Origin: Diphasiastrum complanatum
Lineage: Eukaryota > Streptophyta > Lycopodiopsida > Lycopodiales > Lycopodiaceae
Length of the DNA stretch: 64,000 nucleotides
Reading direction: 5' to 3'
NCBI GenBank assembly: GCA_029204225.1
Contig: CM055107.1
Coordinates: 15,308,900 to 15,372,899, forward strand
Shown here in pieces: positions 11,126 to 23,449 of this stretch. The position numbers were made by a program, and so were the translations under genes. The number at the start of each line of letters is the position of its first letter. Position 1 is the first letter of the stretch. Below the pieces are notes generated by a model. That model was given only the letters and a program-made list of their open reading frames with translations. It ran no database searches and was not told the DNA's origin.

Positions 11126-11393
11126 TTGCTTCGAACAGGAACGCAGGTCATGCTACACAGTAACACAGACAAAAAAAAACACTCTCCACACCAAGCTCAC
11201 GTAGCAAACTATATTTCTCAAAGTAAAAAATACACTATACATATAGTTCTTCACTCAGGCAACCCATGCATGACCCAGGTTGATGTTGACGGGATGCGTG
11301 TCCCGTCGACTCGCCTCATGGTGAAGCCAACTGATCCTTATCTACTGATAGGATCCACAGTATAGTAACACAGTTATTCTACTTTAATTCTAA
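11126..11393 (-). repeat. LTR-like end of copia relic (approximate limits)
   Basis: Minus-strand sequence after a polypurine-like CTTTAAGGGAGAGAG (11394-11406) begins TTAGAATTAAAG and runs to the junction with the neighbouring copia gag at about 11,120. Its position right after the RNase H end of the 11.4-14.1 kb copia pol fits a 3' LTR. No matching second copy was found, so the limits are estimates. Confidence 0.45.
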
Positions 11394-11406
11394 CTCTCTC
11401 CCTTAA

Positions 11407-14146
11407 AGTAGATTCTACTTTTTTTATACAATCATATACATAGCTGTAAAGTCAACAAACTCTAAGTATAGAAAGCTTTGATCTAAACTTATCAAACTTT
11501 TCTCTAACAAGTGGCTTAGTGAAAATATCAGCTATTTGTTCTTCCAACTACAATGAACAACATGAATTTCATGACTCAGCAGCCTCTCACGTATAAAGTG
11601 ATACTAAATCTTAATGTGTTTGGTTCTCGCATGGAACACTAGATTCTTTGCTAGCTAAATGCCACTCTAACTGTCACTATGTATAGTTGTGAGATTTTCC
11701 TGTTTCATGCCAACTTCATCCAAGATTTGCCTCAACTATATAGCTTCCTATGTTGCACTACACATTGCCTTATACTCTACTTCTGTGGTGGATAAAGCAA
11801 CTGTACTTTGTTCTTTACTAGACCAGAAAAAACAACTGCCACAAAGCTGGAATACATACCCTGTGGTGGATCTATGATCGTCATAGTCACCTCCCCAATC
11901 CACATCCACATAGCCACATCAACATAGCATCAAATGGCTGTGACTTGCCAAGCTTAGAAAGCTTTTACTTGGTTCAATAGGAGTGTTCACTGGCTTGCAA
12001 TCCTGCAACCTGAATCTGTGCAGCAATTCTCTGACATACTTCACCTGTGTTAAACCCACTTCATGTCCTTTTTGCCACACCTCCACTCCAAGGCAATAAT
12101 GCATTAGGCTGAGATCTATCATCTTGATTGTTCCATGAGATCTTTCTTGATCATTTCTATCATCTCTTGATTATTTCCCATGATAATCAAGTCATCAACA
12201 TAAAGAGAAATCAAAGAAACCATACCATCAAATCATAAGACATAAAGATTTGGATCAGACTGTGTTCTCACCATCCCCTTAGAATGAAAGTAGGTGTCAA
12301 TCCTGCTATACCATGCACGTGGTCCTGTTTAAGACCATAAAGCGCTTTCTTCAAATGACATGCTTTATTCTTCTGTCCTTTCGCTACAAAGTCTTCAAGT
12401 TGATCCGTGAACACCTCTTCTTCTAACTCACCATTTAGAAAAGTAGATTTCACATCCATCTGATGCAAAGGCTAACCAAAATGTGAAGCTAAAGCAACAA
12501 GTAGACATAGAGTATTCCACTTACATACTGGGGCAAAGGTCTCCTCATAGTCGATCCCTTTACTTTGTGCATACCCTTTGATCACCAATATTGCTTTGTG
12601 CTTTGTTATACTTCCATCTACATGGTACTTAGTCCTGTATACCCATTTATAACCAATGGATTTCCTGCCAACTGGTGGTTCCACTAAGTCCCATGTGCTA
12701 TGTTTATCAATTGACTCCATCTTCTCTCCCATGGCCTTCACCCAAATGTCATCATCCTTCGCTTCAACATAAGTCGAAGGTTCTTTTCTTTGAATAATGC
12801 TAGATAAGAGAGCACAATTTGCTTCATACCGTTCAGTTTGTGTCTTCTCTCTTGTTGATCTTCGTAGATCTCCCTAGCTAGACGATCCTGGAAAGTCATC
12901 CATGTCGCGGCTCTCCAACAATCTGTCAAACCACTTAGGGAGCTTCCTGTTAGGTGATCGGCTTCCTAGTGAAAATGTATCCCATGGTACATCTTTCTCC
13001 ATGCGTTTGTCACCTGCAACTTCTATCCTTCTTGCACCAAAAAATTTATCTCTATCTCTCCAACCTGCCTCTTGGGGTTGAGTAATAGTATCTTGAGATG
13101 TATCCTCATGTCCATCACTAGGAAAGTCAATGAATGGATCATCATTAGGAGGTATCCTCACTATACCATCTTTTCCATTGGATGTGTCTGTCTTCTCAGC
13201 ATCCTCGTCTTCATACATCTTAGATTCATCAAAGATAATATCACGGCTGACATGTATTTTGTTCTCCACTAGATCAAGACATCTATAGCTCTTCACACGA
13301 TCATCATATCCTAGTAATATATACTTGATAGCTTTCACATCAAACTTACGTCTCTCTTCCTTAGGAATGTGTACAAAGGCCTTACATCCAAAGATTTGAA
13401 AGTGATTCACCTTTGGCTTCTTCTTTGTGAATGTCTCCTCAGGTGTTATCTTTGGTATGGCAATGTTGGGACTTCTATTTTGAAGATAGACTACCGTACT
13501 GCATGCTTCTGACCAAAAATCTTTTGGTAGTTTCATCTCAACTAGCATAGATCTGGCACTTTCCACAATTGTACAATTCTTGCGCTCAGCTACACCATTG
13601 AGAGCAGGAGTATGAGCTTGCGTAAATTGTCTTTTGATCTCACATTGATCACAAAGATCATTGAAGTCATTAGACTTATACTCACCACCACTATCTGATC
13701 TTAGAACTTTGATCTTCCTACCTGTCTAATTTTTTACCAATGCTTTGAAGCTCTTGAATTGTCAAATGCATCCAATTTCTTCTTCAAGAAGGGACAAGTC
13801 CATGTTGCCCCTTGATTGTGGCATTCAACCTGTACAATTTAGTGTTGGGCTCCCTTATGCCATCCGCAATGACTTTGAACTTTTGGTTCACATCCTTCAC
13901 AAAGCAACGATCATGGGCAAATTCTACTTTCAACTTTTGATCAGTAATGACACCAACAGCAAGTAGATTTTTTCTCAAACCTAGTACGTAAAGTATCTCC
14001 CTGATCATCCTACTTTTACTATCAGGTAGTTGGATTGAAATGGTGCCTATTCTCTTGATCTTGCACACATCACCATTTGCTTGTGAAACGGACGTTCCAT
14101 TATCCAACACTTTCAAGCTGCTAAATCAATCCTTGTTTCTTGTCAT
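11407..14146 (-). pseudogene. Ty1/copia pol relic (protease to RNase H)
   Basis: Reading down from 14,146: an HMTRNKD protease remnant and the ILYVLGLRKNLLAVG pre-integrase region (13784-14116). Then the integrase C-terminal part (12874-13566; MESARSMLVEMKLPKDFW, FGCKAFVHIPKEERRKF). RT follows in pieces: 12472-12741 (YKWVYRTKYHVDGS, GIDYEETFAPV), 12268-12468 ([29 protein letters not shown]) and 11919-12122 (LSLMHYCLGVEVWQ). Degraded RNase H lies in 11.48-11.9 kb. Several stops and frame changes separate these. The gag end is lost at the gypsy LTR at 14,148. Confidence 0.85.
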
Positions 14147-14147
14147 G

Positions 14148-15413
14148 TGATGCCACGAAATTGTTAAATATTGAATATCAACATAAATATGGCATGATAT
14201 ACTTGAAAATAAAGATATGAGCTAGATAAATATAATTCATGAAGAGGCCTAAGTCATTTTTTGAGAATATATCTCCTAAGTACTTGCCTTGTATTTAAGG
14301 GCAAGACCTTTAAAAGGAAAGACATTGTCTGGATAGCCTTTACTAGGTCGTCCACGCGAAACGACCAGATATGAAAAGACATGTTAAACTAGAGTATATT
14401 TAGCTCTTCGTTAAATATACCTCTTATGGTATTATAGAACGTATACTCAATCTAATTGTTAACTAGACCTTTTCGTGGGAGCGACGCACCTGTTGTTTTA
14501 GAGGTGTGTTTGTTCGTCCCATAGAACATATATTGATCTCACATTTCAGTCTCGAGCATCGAGAGAGAAGAGTTTATGCATATGTAAGAGGTTGAAGAGG
14601 TGAATAGAGTGCTGAGAGTTATTCTCCCTTATCTCTATTCTCTGCACTGCTGAGTGTGAGTGATCCTGAGTCTACTAGCAATCTCTAATGCATTACATGA
14701 ATTACTCTTTGATCAGACAGACACTCTAGTGCATTACAGTCGTTTGTTGTGTATCCGTAAAACATGCTCTAAAGAACTGTCATAAAATCATCTTATTCGT
14801 CTGTCGTGAATACTTTCTTTTCAACACTCAAATAACGACTACATTTGGTATAGTCTAGCACAATCATTGAATAAAATTGTATGTATACATATGAGATGAC
14901 AACATCTGTTTGAAGAATTGAGTCTTTGATCTATGTTCTTGATTGTAATTGACATAAGTTTCTAACGTGCTCTAAAACTATTCATATTCTTTAACCAAAA
15001 CCTTGGACTTAAGTTGTTGAGGAATTCTATCTAGAAACGAACAGTTCACGAATGCGATTAATTAATTGTCTGCACAACCACGAATACATCGAACATTTCT
15101 CGACTCTCTATTGACACCTTAGTCAACCGGAGTGTAGTACTGTTGTACTACTCTGATAACATCTCATCTGTAGAATGTGTTTCATTCGGTTTCATAGAGG
15201 CTAGATTGTTGTTCTGAAATTATTAACATTACACACTCCAAACACAAGTAATACTGGTTATTTTTCAATGTCTGTCGACAACTTGAATAACACTCGAAAT
15301 CGCTTGTCATAATTGTACCAAATACATAACTTTCTAACGCTGTCTACTGTGGGAATGACATTATTTACTACAAAATCTATATTAACCTTGTTGGTATAGT
15401 ACGACATATACCA
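14148..15413 (+). repeat. Ty3/gypsy 5' LTR (about 1.27 kb)
   Basis: The segment begins TGATGCCACG where the copia relic ends and finishes ATATACCA just before a primer-binding site, followed by gag. It has TG...CA ends and holds no genes. The 3' partner is missing because the element is cut off in its RT at 18,265. Confidence 0.6.
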
Positions 15414-15418
15414 ATTTT

Positions 15419-15436
15419 TGGTGCCGCTATTGGGGA
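15419..15436 (+). other. Primer-binding site, tRNA-Asp-like (degenerate)
   Basis: TGGTGCCGCTATTGGGGA follows the LTR end by five bases. It resembles the TGGCGCCGTTGCCGGGGA site of plant Tat/Athila-type gypsy elements with several substitutions, which supports both the LTR boundary and the lineage. Confidence 0.6.
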
Positions 15437-15659
15437 TAGCTTAGGAAAGTTATAAGAAATCTGACACATCCATCTCCATCTCTAGTGTATGGCATCAGAT
15501 AGAGAATCCCGATTAGAACAATACCGTAAGCCTAGAGAAGAATTTTTATGAAGACAGAGTGAGAGTTCGAGTCGAAGAAATCTCGACGAGATCACTGCCC
15601 AGTTACTTGAACTTCTAACTAGCTTCGGTATGGGAGGTCCTGAATGTCTCGCAAGTTGA

Positions 15660-18265
15660 GTCAATCGCTAATGCAAATAACGAAGGAACTGACGTAGACA
15701 AACTGCAAATCTTCCCTAGTCTGCTGAGAAAGCAGACACGCATATGGTACAGTCAAGTTGAACCAAGCCGCGTAAGAACCTAGTTACTACTGAAAGATGC
15801 ATTTCTGAACCAGTTTAGAGAAATCGGTTACAAATCTAGCATTCTTGGACGTCTGAGCAATGTTCAAAAGAAGACTAAAGAATCTCTTCGAAAATATACA
15901 TGAAAGGTTAAAAATCTTATAGGAAAACTAACCGGTGTACATCCCGTTGATATGCAGATCAAATGGTTTTTGACTAGTTTACCACCAAAGATTGATCAAT
16001 ATTGCAGACAAGGGGACATGACCTCCTTAGCAGCAGTGATAGCTAGTGCCGAAAATTGCGAGACCTCGAAACTAGCACGAAAGCGACGCTCAACTAAAAG
16101 ATCTCGTAAGTATAACACTGATTCCAGTGACAGACTACTAACTATGTTCAGGGTACTGCAGCATCAGCCTAGTAGGATAGACCAAAGTTTGCATCAAGAA
16201 GACATAATCCTCTTGAATTCGGACCTACAAAGTCTCAAACCACGACTAAACTAGTGTCGGACAACTGCTACAACTGTGGAGAGCCGAGACATTTTTCACC
16301 TGACTGTCCTCAACCACGAAAGCTAATTGGTTATGTAGCATTATGCTCAAACTGCAGGGAGCCTGGCCACAAGTATCCAAACAGCCCTCGACCACAGAAG
16401 GCGCGACCTAAATATCAGTATGTAGCAACACCAGCTGCTGCAGACTTGAAAGCAAAAGCTTCAACTGATGCTGCTGTGCAAAGGATTGATGTTATTGAAG
16501 GAAAATTGGCAAAGACAGAAGACCAATCCTGGCCAAGTGACATGGAAAAGATATTCAAAGTCACAACAAGAAGCAAAGGCTCCTCGAAACCTGAACAAAA
16601 ATCTTCAACGAAGCACAGAAAATCTTCAAAGAAGAAATCTTCTAGCAAGTCAACGAACAAATCTACGACTAAAGAAGATCTCAAAGATGACCCCGACTAT
16701 GACTGCAATGCTGCAAAATTATTTGCAAAATACATCTCAGCAGAAGCGAAAGAAATTATCAACACTCAACTTCAGTCAGTTGCTGCAGAGAAGGTGGTCA
16801 CGTTCGAGGAAGGAGACGACGAAATCATGAAGACTAAATTGTCTAGTGTTGTTATTGACAAGCCAATCTCAAAATCGAAGACGAAGGACTATGACATCGT
16901 GACTGATATTGGATCTCTTCATCCGAACATCACTTCTGAGTAGCTATTGGCAGATAACACTTATTACAGAAAGCAACTAAAAGGTCTTTCTGCCCCTAAA
17001 AGGAAGAAAAAAGTTTCTTTGCCAGATGCTGGTGTTTTGTCTATTGATTTAGGTGATCTCGGTGCACCTAAAATTGATGTTACCATTGTGGGATGCCTGA
17101 TTGAAAAAGTGTCAATAGACTCTGGTTCCAGTGTGAACATAATAATAGAAGACACAGCTCATGCTTTGGGGCTAACTGACATTCAACCGACATAGCGAAA
17201 TATCAAGTTAGCTGATTTGACGCGACAAAAACTTGTTGGAGAATTGAAGGATGTCACTATTTACATTCAAGCCAAGCCTTTCATAGTTATCAAACCACTT
17301 GGCTTGTCATCTTATTCTGTGCTAATTGGACGGCTATGGCTTTATCAATCAAATGCAAGTATTCATTGGAAATCCAGAGAGTTGAGATTTCAGACTGGTG
17401 AGACCAATAATCGAGGTAAGCCAGTATAACAAATAATCGCCTGGAGTCGTGACAAATATGAAGGTGAAATTCCTTTGTCCGACACCAGTTTTACCTCAAA
17501 AAAAACTTCTTATGCCTTAAATATTTTTTCTAATGCATATGATATCGAAGTGCAATATTTTGAATGCTATGAGAATACTACGAAGAAAAATTCTTCGATG
17601 CCCGCAACGCTGAAGTGGATGTCTCATATGAAGAAATCAAAGTTGCAGACACGAACTCGAAAGAGTCTGATGATTTGAGTGACGAATCTGAACATGAATT
17701 TGGTAACAAGAACCAGGCTGACGACAAGAATACATCTATGGAGTCAACCATGCACGAAATTCATGGTCATACCAAGGCTAGTATGACAGAAGGTATCATT
17801 TTACCAGATTCTACTTAACTAATTGAACTTGCACCTGATTTGTGCATGTTTCGAATTCACTTGGAGAATCAGAATTAGTGGAATTTACTGAATTGCTGAA
17901 GGAGTATCAAGATGTTTTTGCCTGGTTGCTCGATGATTTGAAAGGTATACCTGCAGAATTCGGAGGGCACCGAATTGATCTTAAGGAAGATGTTGTACCT
18001 GTTCGACAGAGACAATATCGTCTCAATCCAAAGTACTCTCTCATGGTTAAGGACAAACTCAACAAGCACCTTAAGGCAAGTATTATCTATCCTATCTTAA
18101 GCAGTGAATGAGTTTCACCCATTGTTGTTGTTCCCAAGAAGAAGACTGGCAAAATACAAATATGCCAAGATTTTCGCAAGATCAATGCTGCCACAAGGAA
18201 TGATCATCATCCTCTGCCCTTCATTGATTCCATCTTAGATTAGGTTGCTGGTCAAGAGCATTACA
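15660..18265 (+). pseudogene. Ty3/gypsy gag-protease-partial RT (truncated)
   Basis: Gag capsid remnants lie at 15,690-16,250 (DAFLNQFREIGYKSSILGRL), with a TAG and a TGA in frame. At 16,254-16,943 come two zinc knuckles (CYNCGEPRHFSPDC and a second, degraded CSNCREPGH) and a Lys/Ser-rich tail. Protease at 16,947-17,429 keeps the active-site DSGSSVN. At 17,842-18,240 RT begins (DLKEDVVPVRQRQYRLNP, then SPIVVVPKKKTGKIQICQDF, then FIDSILD), with stops. The RT ends before its catalytic YxDD, at the copia LTR. Domain order and PBS suggest a Tat/Athila-like lineage. Confidence 0.8.
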
Positions 18266-18549
18266 TGTGGGACAACTCATTGTACTCATCCATATCCACT
18301 TTGGATAAGATCTATTTAATTTGCCACATCGTCCATTGGTGGTTAGTGTTGACCTTCTAGATTCCTACAATCTAGGAGATAACTCCTACAATTTAGGAGA
18401 TTTGACATTTGACTCAAATAAACTATAAGTACAATGGACCTGAATATTGCAAGTGTTATTTCACACATGTGGACAGGTCCTCACACATGTGGATCCACAT
18501 AGATATCAAACAAATTGTTTTAACAATGTGAAAATGCTAAAATCTAGCA
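18266..18549 (-). repeat. Truncated 3' LTR of copia A
   Basis: About 284 bp that match, in the same orientation, the upper part of the full LTR at 31,584-32,257 (shared stretches include ccattggtggttagtgttga and the CACA(C/T)GTGTGG motifs). The minus-strand start is TGCTAGATTTTAG, directly after a polypurine tract. The lower 390 bp of the LTR is absent, replaced by gypsy RT sequence. Confidence 0.85.
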
Positions 18550-18565
18550 CTCCTCCTCAATTTTT
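18550..18565 (-). other. Polypurine tract of copia A
   Basis: Minus-strand AAAAATTGAGGAGGAG immediately precedes the LTR start TGCTAG. It marks the 3' end of the internal region. Confidence 0.75.
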
Positions 18566-18613
18566 ACATTGATACATCTATGGTACATCTATCTACAACT
18601 CCTAAGGATGATC

Positions 18614-21592
18614 TTAACTTGACAAATGAAGCCTTTGGCAAGGCTTTAGTGAGTAGATCAGCAAGGCAATGTGAAGAAGATAATGTTGTAGCTTGATCTC
18701 CTTTGCTTGAACCTTTTTCCTCATAAAGTGGTGAGCAATCTCTATGTGCTTGCTCCTTGCATGGAATGTGGGATTGGTTGCTAATGCTTGGCTTGATTGG
18801 TTGTCACAATATATTATTGGCTGCTCCTCGGCCTCCATGACTTGCAACTCCACCAAAAGCCTCTTCAACCACAAAACCTCCTTGGTTATTGATGTTAATG
18901 CCTTGTATTCCGACTCGGTTGAAGATAGAGAAATTGTGTCTTGCTTTTTGGAAAGCCAAGACACTATGCCATTGCAAAGAAAGGTAGCAAAAGCACTTGT
19001 GGACCTCCTATTCACCTTATCACCTGCAAAATCAGAATCCAAATATGCCCTCAAAGCAAGGTTAGATCCATGATACAAAATGTCAAAGTTCTTGGTGGCC
19101 GAGATGTACCTCAACACCCTTTTTGCATTTTTCCAATGACAAACCAATGGATTTTGCATAGATTGGCTTAGCTTACCTACACTATAACTTAGATTAGTTC
19201 TAGTTATAGTAAGATAGATTAGGGAGCCTACAAGTCTTCTATATAGTGTGATGACCTCAAAGGATGCTTCATAATCACCATTAGAGACTTTCACATTTGC
19301 TCCATAGGAGTATCTACTCCTTTACAATCTTTCATTTCAAACTTATCTAAGATAGAAGAAGCATATTTGGATGACAAATAAAACTCAAATCTTTGCCTCT
19401 TAATACTTCTATTCCTAGTATGAAATGAAGAACGCCAAGATCCACCATCTTGAAATCTTTAGGCAATGCTATTTTCACTTCTTGTATACCATCATGATCA
19501 ATTCCACTAAGGATAATGTAATCTACATACAAAATAAGAATGATGACTTTGCTATCATTATATCTTAAGGAAAATGAAGGATCATAAGCACTTACAACAA
19601 AATTTATAGAGGTTATGAAAGCATTCAACCTAGAGTACCAAGCTCTAGGTGCTTGCTTAAGCCCATAAAGGCTTCTTAGCAACAAACATACTTTTTCTTC
19701 TTGATCTTCTTTGATGAAGCCCTCAGGATCCTCTTCCAAATAGCCATTCAGAAAGGCATTAGTCACATCAAGTTGAAATAGAGGCCAATTGAAAGTAGTT
19801 GCAAGAGAAATGATCAACCTTGTAGAAACTAGTTTAGCAACAGGAGCAAAAGTTTCATCAATTTCCTTGGTTTGCAAGAACCCCTTTGCCACTAGCCTTG
19901 CCTTATAGTTGTTGATGCTTCCATCTTGGTTGTACTTCAATCTATAGATCCATTTGCACTCAGGTGGTCTTCTTCCATGAGGAAGATCCACAAGCTTCCA
20001 TGTATGATTCTCCATAAGAGCATTACTCCTTTTGCATGGCGTCCCTCCATTCTTGTGACTCCATAGCATCTCCAAAGCAACTTGGCTCATCAAGTATAGA
20101 TGTTAGAAAAGTATCAGAGGTAAGTGAATGAAGATCTTCCCTTTGTTCACCTTTGTCAACATAGGTGAGCCTTGATGGCTCGGTTTTCCGTCTTGTAGAT
20201 CTTCTTGGAGCACTCGGGTGTTGAGGTGGATCCTCAAGATCTTGATCACACGTAGGCTCCTCCTCAAATTTTGCAAGATCCTTGACATTATATGGATCTA
20301 TAGCACTTTCATTCATCTTGTAGTAGTTACCTTCATCAAATGTAACATGTCTACTCACTAAAATCTTTTTAGTGATAGGATTATAGACCCAAAATGAGAT
20401 GCAAACACCAATAGAACTTGATCAAACTTGAATGAAATGATAAAGTACTGTTTCTGTCCGTACAAAACTATATCCCTTGCTATTTTCACCATAACCAACA
20501 AAGATTTCCTTTATGGATGTAGGATCATCCTCCTTTCTTGTATTTAATGACTGAAAAACATAGCAAGTAAATCCAAATATTCTAAGATCTTTGAGATTTG
20601 GCAAATAGAGCCTCACAAGATGTTATGCCTCCAATGGGCTTACATGGCAATCTTTTACATAAATAAGTTGCACAAACAATGGCCTCTCCCCAAAATGACT
20701 TAGGTAGAGATGAATCTAGCCTTAAAGCTTTTGCACACTCACAAAGAGTTCTATTCATTCTCTCGGCTATTCCATTTTGTTGAGGACTATATGTACATGT
20801 AAGCTCTCTTTTAATACCATTGGATTTACAAAACTTCATCATATTAGTGAAGATATACTCTCCACCATTGTCACTTCTCAATGCTTTTACTTTAGCATCA
20901 AGTTGATTCTCAGCTAGAGTTTTGAACTTTACAAAGACTCAAACACTTTACTTTTGGAATCCAAAAGTTCAATCCAAGTGTATCTAGAGTAATCATCAAT
21001 AAAAGATACATACATTGATGCACCTCCATTAGATTCTTGAGAAAAAGAGTGCACATCACTATGAATGAGATCTAATGCTTTAGAAAATCTAGTGGAAGAG
21101 TTAGCAAAAGGTAGCTTGTGTGCCTTTGAGAGGCTACAAGCTTCACAACTTTTTCCACACTTTGAGAATGTCTTTGGAAGGCCGAGAACAAGATCCTTTT
21201 TGCATAGCATCTCCATTGATTTGAAGTTGGGATGGCCCAACCTCTTATGCCAAAGCTCCACTTGATTAAGCTCCTCCTTAGCCATGTTCACACTTTCAAG
21301 AAATACATTAGCATCAAGCTTAAAAAGCCTTCCTTGCTTGTATCCCTTTACAATGCAAGTATCATTTATCATAATGGAACAAACACCTTGCTTAAAATGG
21401 ACATCTAAACCATCATCCATCAATTGTCCTACACTTAGCAAACTCTTAGTGAGTGTAGGAACATAGAGTACATGTTGAAGATCTATTCTTTTAGAGGATC
21501 CAAGACTTAAGGGAATAGTTCTCACTCCATCTATTCTACATTCTTGATCACTTGCTATTAGAATAGACTTTTTACAGCCTACAAAAGGTACA
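18614..21592 (-). pseudogene. Copia A pol: protease end, integrase, RT, RNase H
   Basis: Read downward: at 20929-21592 the protease/pre-integrase part (LLSVGQLMDDGLDV) and the integrase zinc finger (WHKRLGHPNF... CEAC), with HSDVHSF and FIDDYSRYTW. At 20582-20881 the integrase core (MRSDNGGEY... QQNGIAERMNRTL). At 19347-20093 RT (DVTNAFLNGYLEEDPEGF, SLYGLKQAPRAWY), whose catalytic motif reads YVDY where YVDD is expected. At 18614-19294 RNase H (YLDSDFAGD, SSTESEYKAL, HFMRKKV). Frame breaks separate the pieces. The gag half of this element lies 8.4 kb away at 30,005-30,977, beyond an inserted DNA transposon. Confidence 0.9.
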
Positions 21593-21597
21593 CATTA

Positions 21598-21629
21598 GGG
21601 CCCTTTTTGGACTCAAAAAGGGCCTCTTC
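21598..21629 (+). repeat. Left terminal inverted repeat (32 bp)
   Basis: Starts GGGCCCTTTTTGG and ends CTCTTC. It is the exact reverse complement of 29,968-29,999. Counting flanking CATTA, the match extends to 37 bp (21,593-21,629 with 29,968-30,004). Within itself GGCCCTTTTTG pairs with CAAAAAGGGCC around a GACT loop. Past the repeat, a weaker similarity to the right end continues (CTAAT.ATAATTA, TAGTG.TAAT). Confidence 0.95.
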
Positions 21630-21932
21630 ACTAATTATAATTAGTGTTAATGATGACACATGTCCCAATAAAATATTGACAACTGAGAGAGAATGGTCCA
21701 TATGACATGGCAAATTCAATGGTGCAGATTAAATCAAGTGTGGAACCACAAAGTACACCTCTAACATTAACCCCACATTAACCCTAGATAAAGCAATAAC
21801 TATGCCTACAAGTTAACATCAACTAGCATGTCTATCTACTAGCAGCCTTAGCCTAGTCCTTATTTCAAATTTTGAATGTTCACAAGCTTGTATCTCTCAT
21901 CTCTCTCTCATTTTGTAGTCTCTCTCTAAACG

Positions 21933-22060
<128 letters not shown>

Positions 22061-22103
22061 CTTGTGTTAACTATTATGTTTGAATTATTATTATGTCATT
22101 GTA

Positions 22104-23003
22104 ATGGATAATAATGTTGCATTAATGCCTGGTGCAGATGTCTTTCTTTCAAATAGCTTCGACTGGCAAAACGTAAAGTCCTTCACTGGAAAATTCTCCA
22201 CCATACACGCCAAATATGGAGAACTAATATATGGTGGGTTGGCATCCTATGCCCTGATCAAAATGGGCATCTTCTTTTACGATCACATGTACGAAGTTCC
22301 AAAAAAACTTTCGCCAAGGCAAATTAGCACCAATTTCTGAGCCTGCGGTCAATTCTCACGAGTGGCCATATGTTGACCAATTGACTATTGAATTAACGAA
22401 GAGGCAACTTCTCAAAGAGATTACTGGTAATATGAAGCCAACATTCGGATCCACGATGTGGGCATGGAAAGCAACAGAATCATCACTGTTGGATAACATA
22501 TTTGTCGCATGGGATTCAAAGGAAATCGAGCATAAAGGAGATTTAATAAGGTGTAAGCTCTCTTGTGAAACAATGACCATAAGGTATCATATTTCACGTC
22601 AAACATGCTTCTTAAGTTTCATCTACAGGCGATATAAGTTTGGTCATGGCCGATGGGACCCTCTGGACGCGGAGACGAATCAGCAAGAAGTGGAGATATC
22701 CATACATTTGCCACATGATGAAATACAAGAAATTCATATAAATAAGGAGTGCAGCCTAGAAGATCTTCGACATATGCTTGGATTGACTTTTGTTGATGTG
22801 CTAGTAGATTTTGTCTTCACTCATAATGGACAAAATGTGAGTCCCTAATTTCCATCAGATTCCTGAATTTTAAATAGTAATGTTAAATAAATATAGGATT
22901 ATTAACTTTGTGTCTGGTTTTGCAGATACGGAGACGAGCCAAAAAAGATCATGAATGTGTTTCATTTTTACAAACAGAGACATTAGGAGTCCAATGGGAA
23001 TAA
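22104..23003 (+). pseudogene. Transposon gene A, unknown protein, one intron, one frameshift
   Basis: Start chosen at ATG 22104 (MDNNVALMPGADVF). The frame runs to about 22,300, where an A7 tract (after GAAGTTCC) shifts it by one base. From there a long frame continues to 22,836. A GT-AG intron of 89 bp (22,837-22,925) joins codon to codon, and a short last exon ends at TAA 23,001-23,003. The spliced protein is about 270 residues. No family recognised. The last 100 residues (EVEISIHLPHDE, LEDLRHMLGLTFVDVL) alternate beta-like strands with a helix and could be a ubiquitin-like fold, which is inference only. The basic RRRAKKD near the end could be a nuclear signal. The A7 shift may be a real lesion, an assembly error or recoding. 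Confidence 0.6.
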
Positions 23004-23327
23004 AGGATTTAATCTAATGGAAAATAGAAAACACAATTAGTTGGTTGTGTTTTGACTCTATTCTAATATATTTGGTTACGTTTTGACTTTACTTTTGCGT
23101 TGTCACATTTTATATGCCTGTTACTACATTTGTGGATGTCCAAGGTTGAAACTTGTTAGGGTTTAAATCGTTTAGTGATATGCATTTTAATACTATTACT
23201 GGTTTTCTTCGAAGGTTTCTGCTAACTGGCAATTAGGATTTTTACTCATGAGCCTAGACAAGAACATACTATATTTGGAAAAGAGGCCAATTTTATAGGA
23301 GCACTTACTAAAAATAGAACCCTTCAC

Positions 23328-23334
23328 TATATAA
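23328..23334 (+). promoter_or_regulatory. TATA box of gene B
   Basis: TATATAA within ACTATATAAGGGTG, 122 bases upstream of the ATG at 23,450. A nearly identical core (CTATATAAGAGTG) stands 132 bases upstream of gene C on the other strand. Confidence 0.6.
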
Positions 23335-23449
23335 GGGTGCTTGGGCCCTCATTTCTCCACTTCATCCCTTGAGTGTCAGAGTGTCAGTTTTTTTAAATTC
23401 TCTATTTTTCATCTCTCGTGTTCTCTGATACGTTTTCAAAGGCTAACCA

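Noticed and set aside
11126-11365. 79-aa plus-strand frame
   Set aside because: It lies within the LTR-like region on the opposite strand and has no protein-like features.
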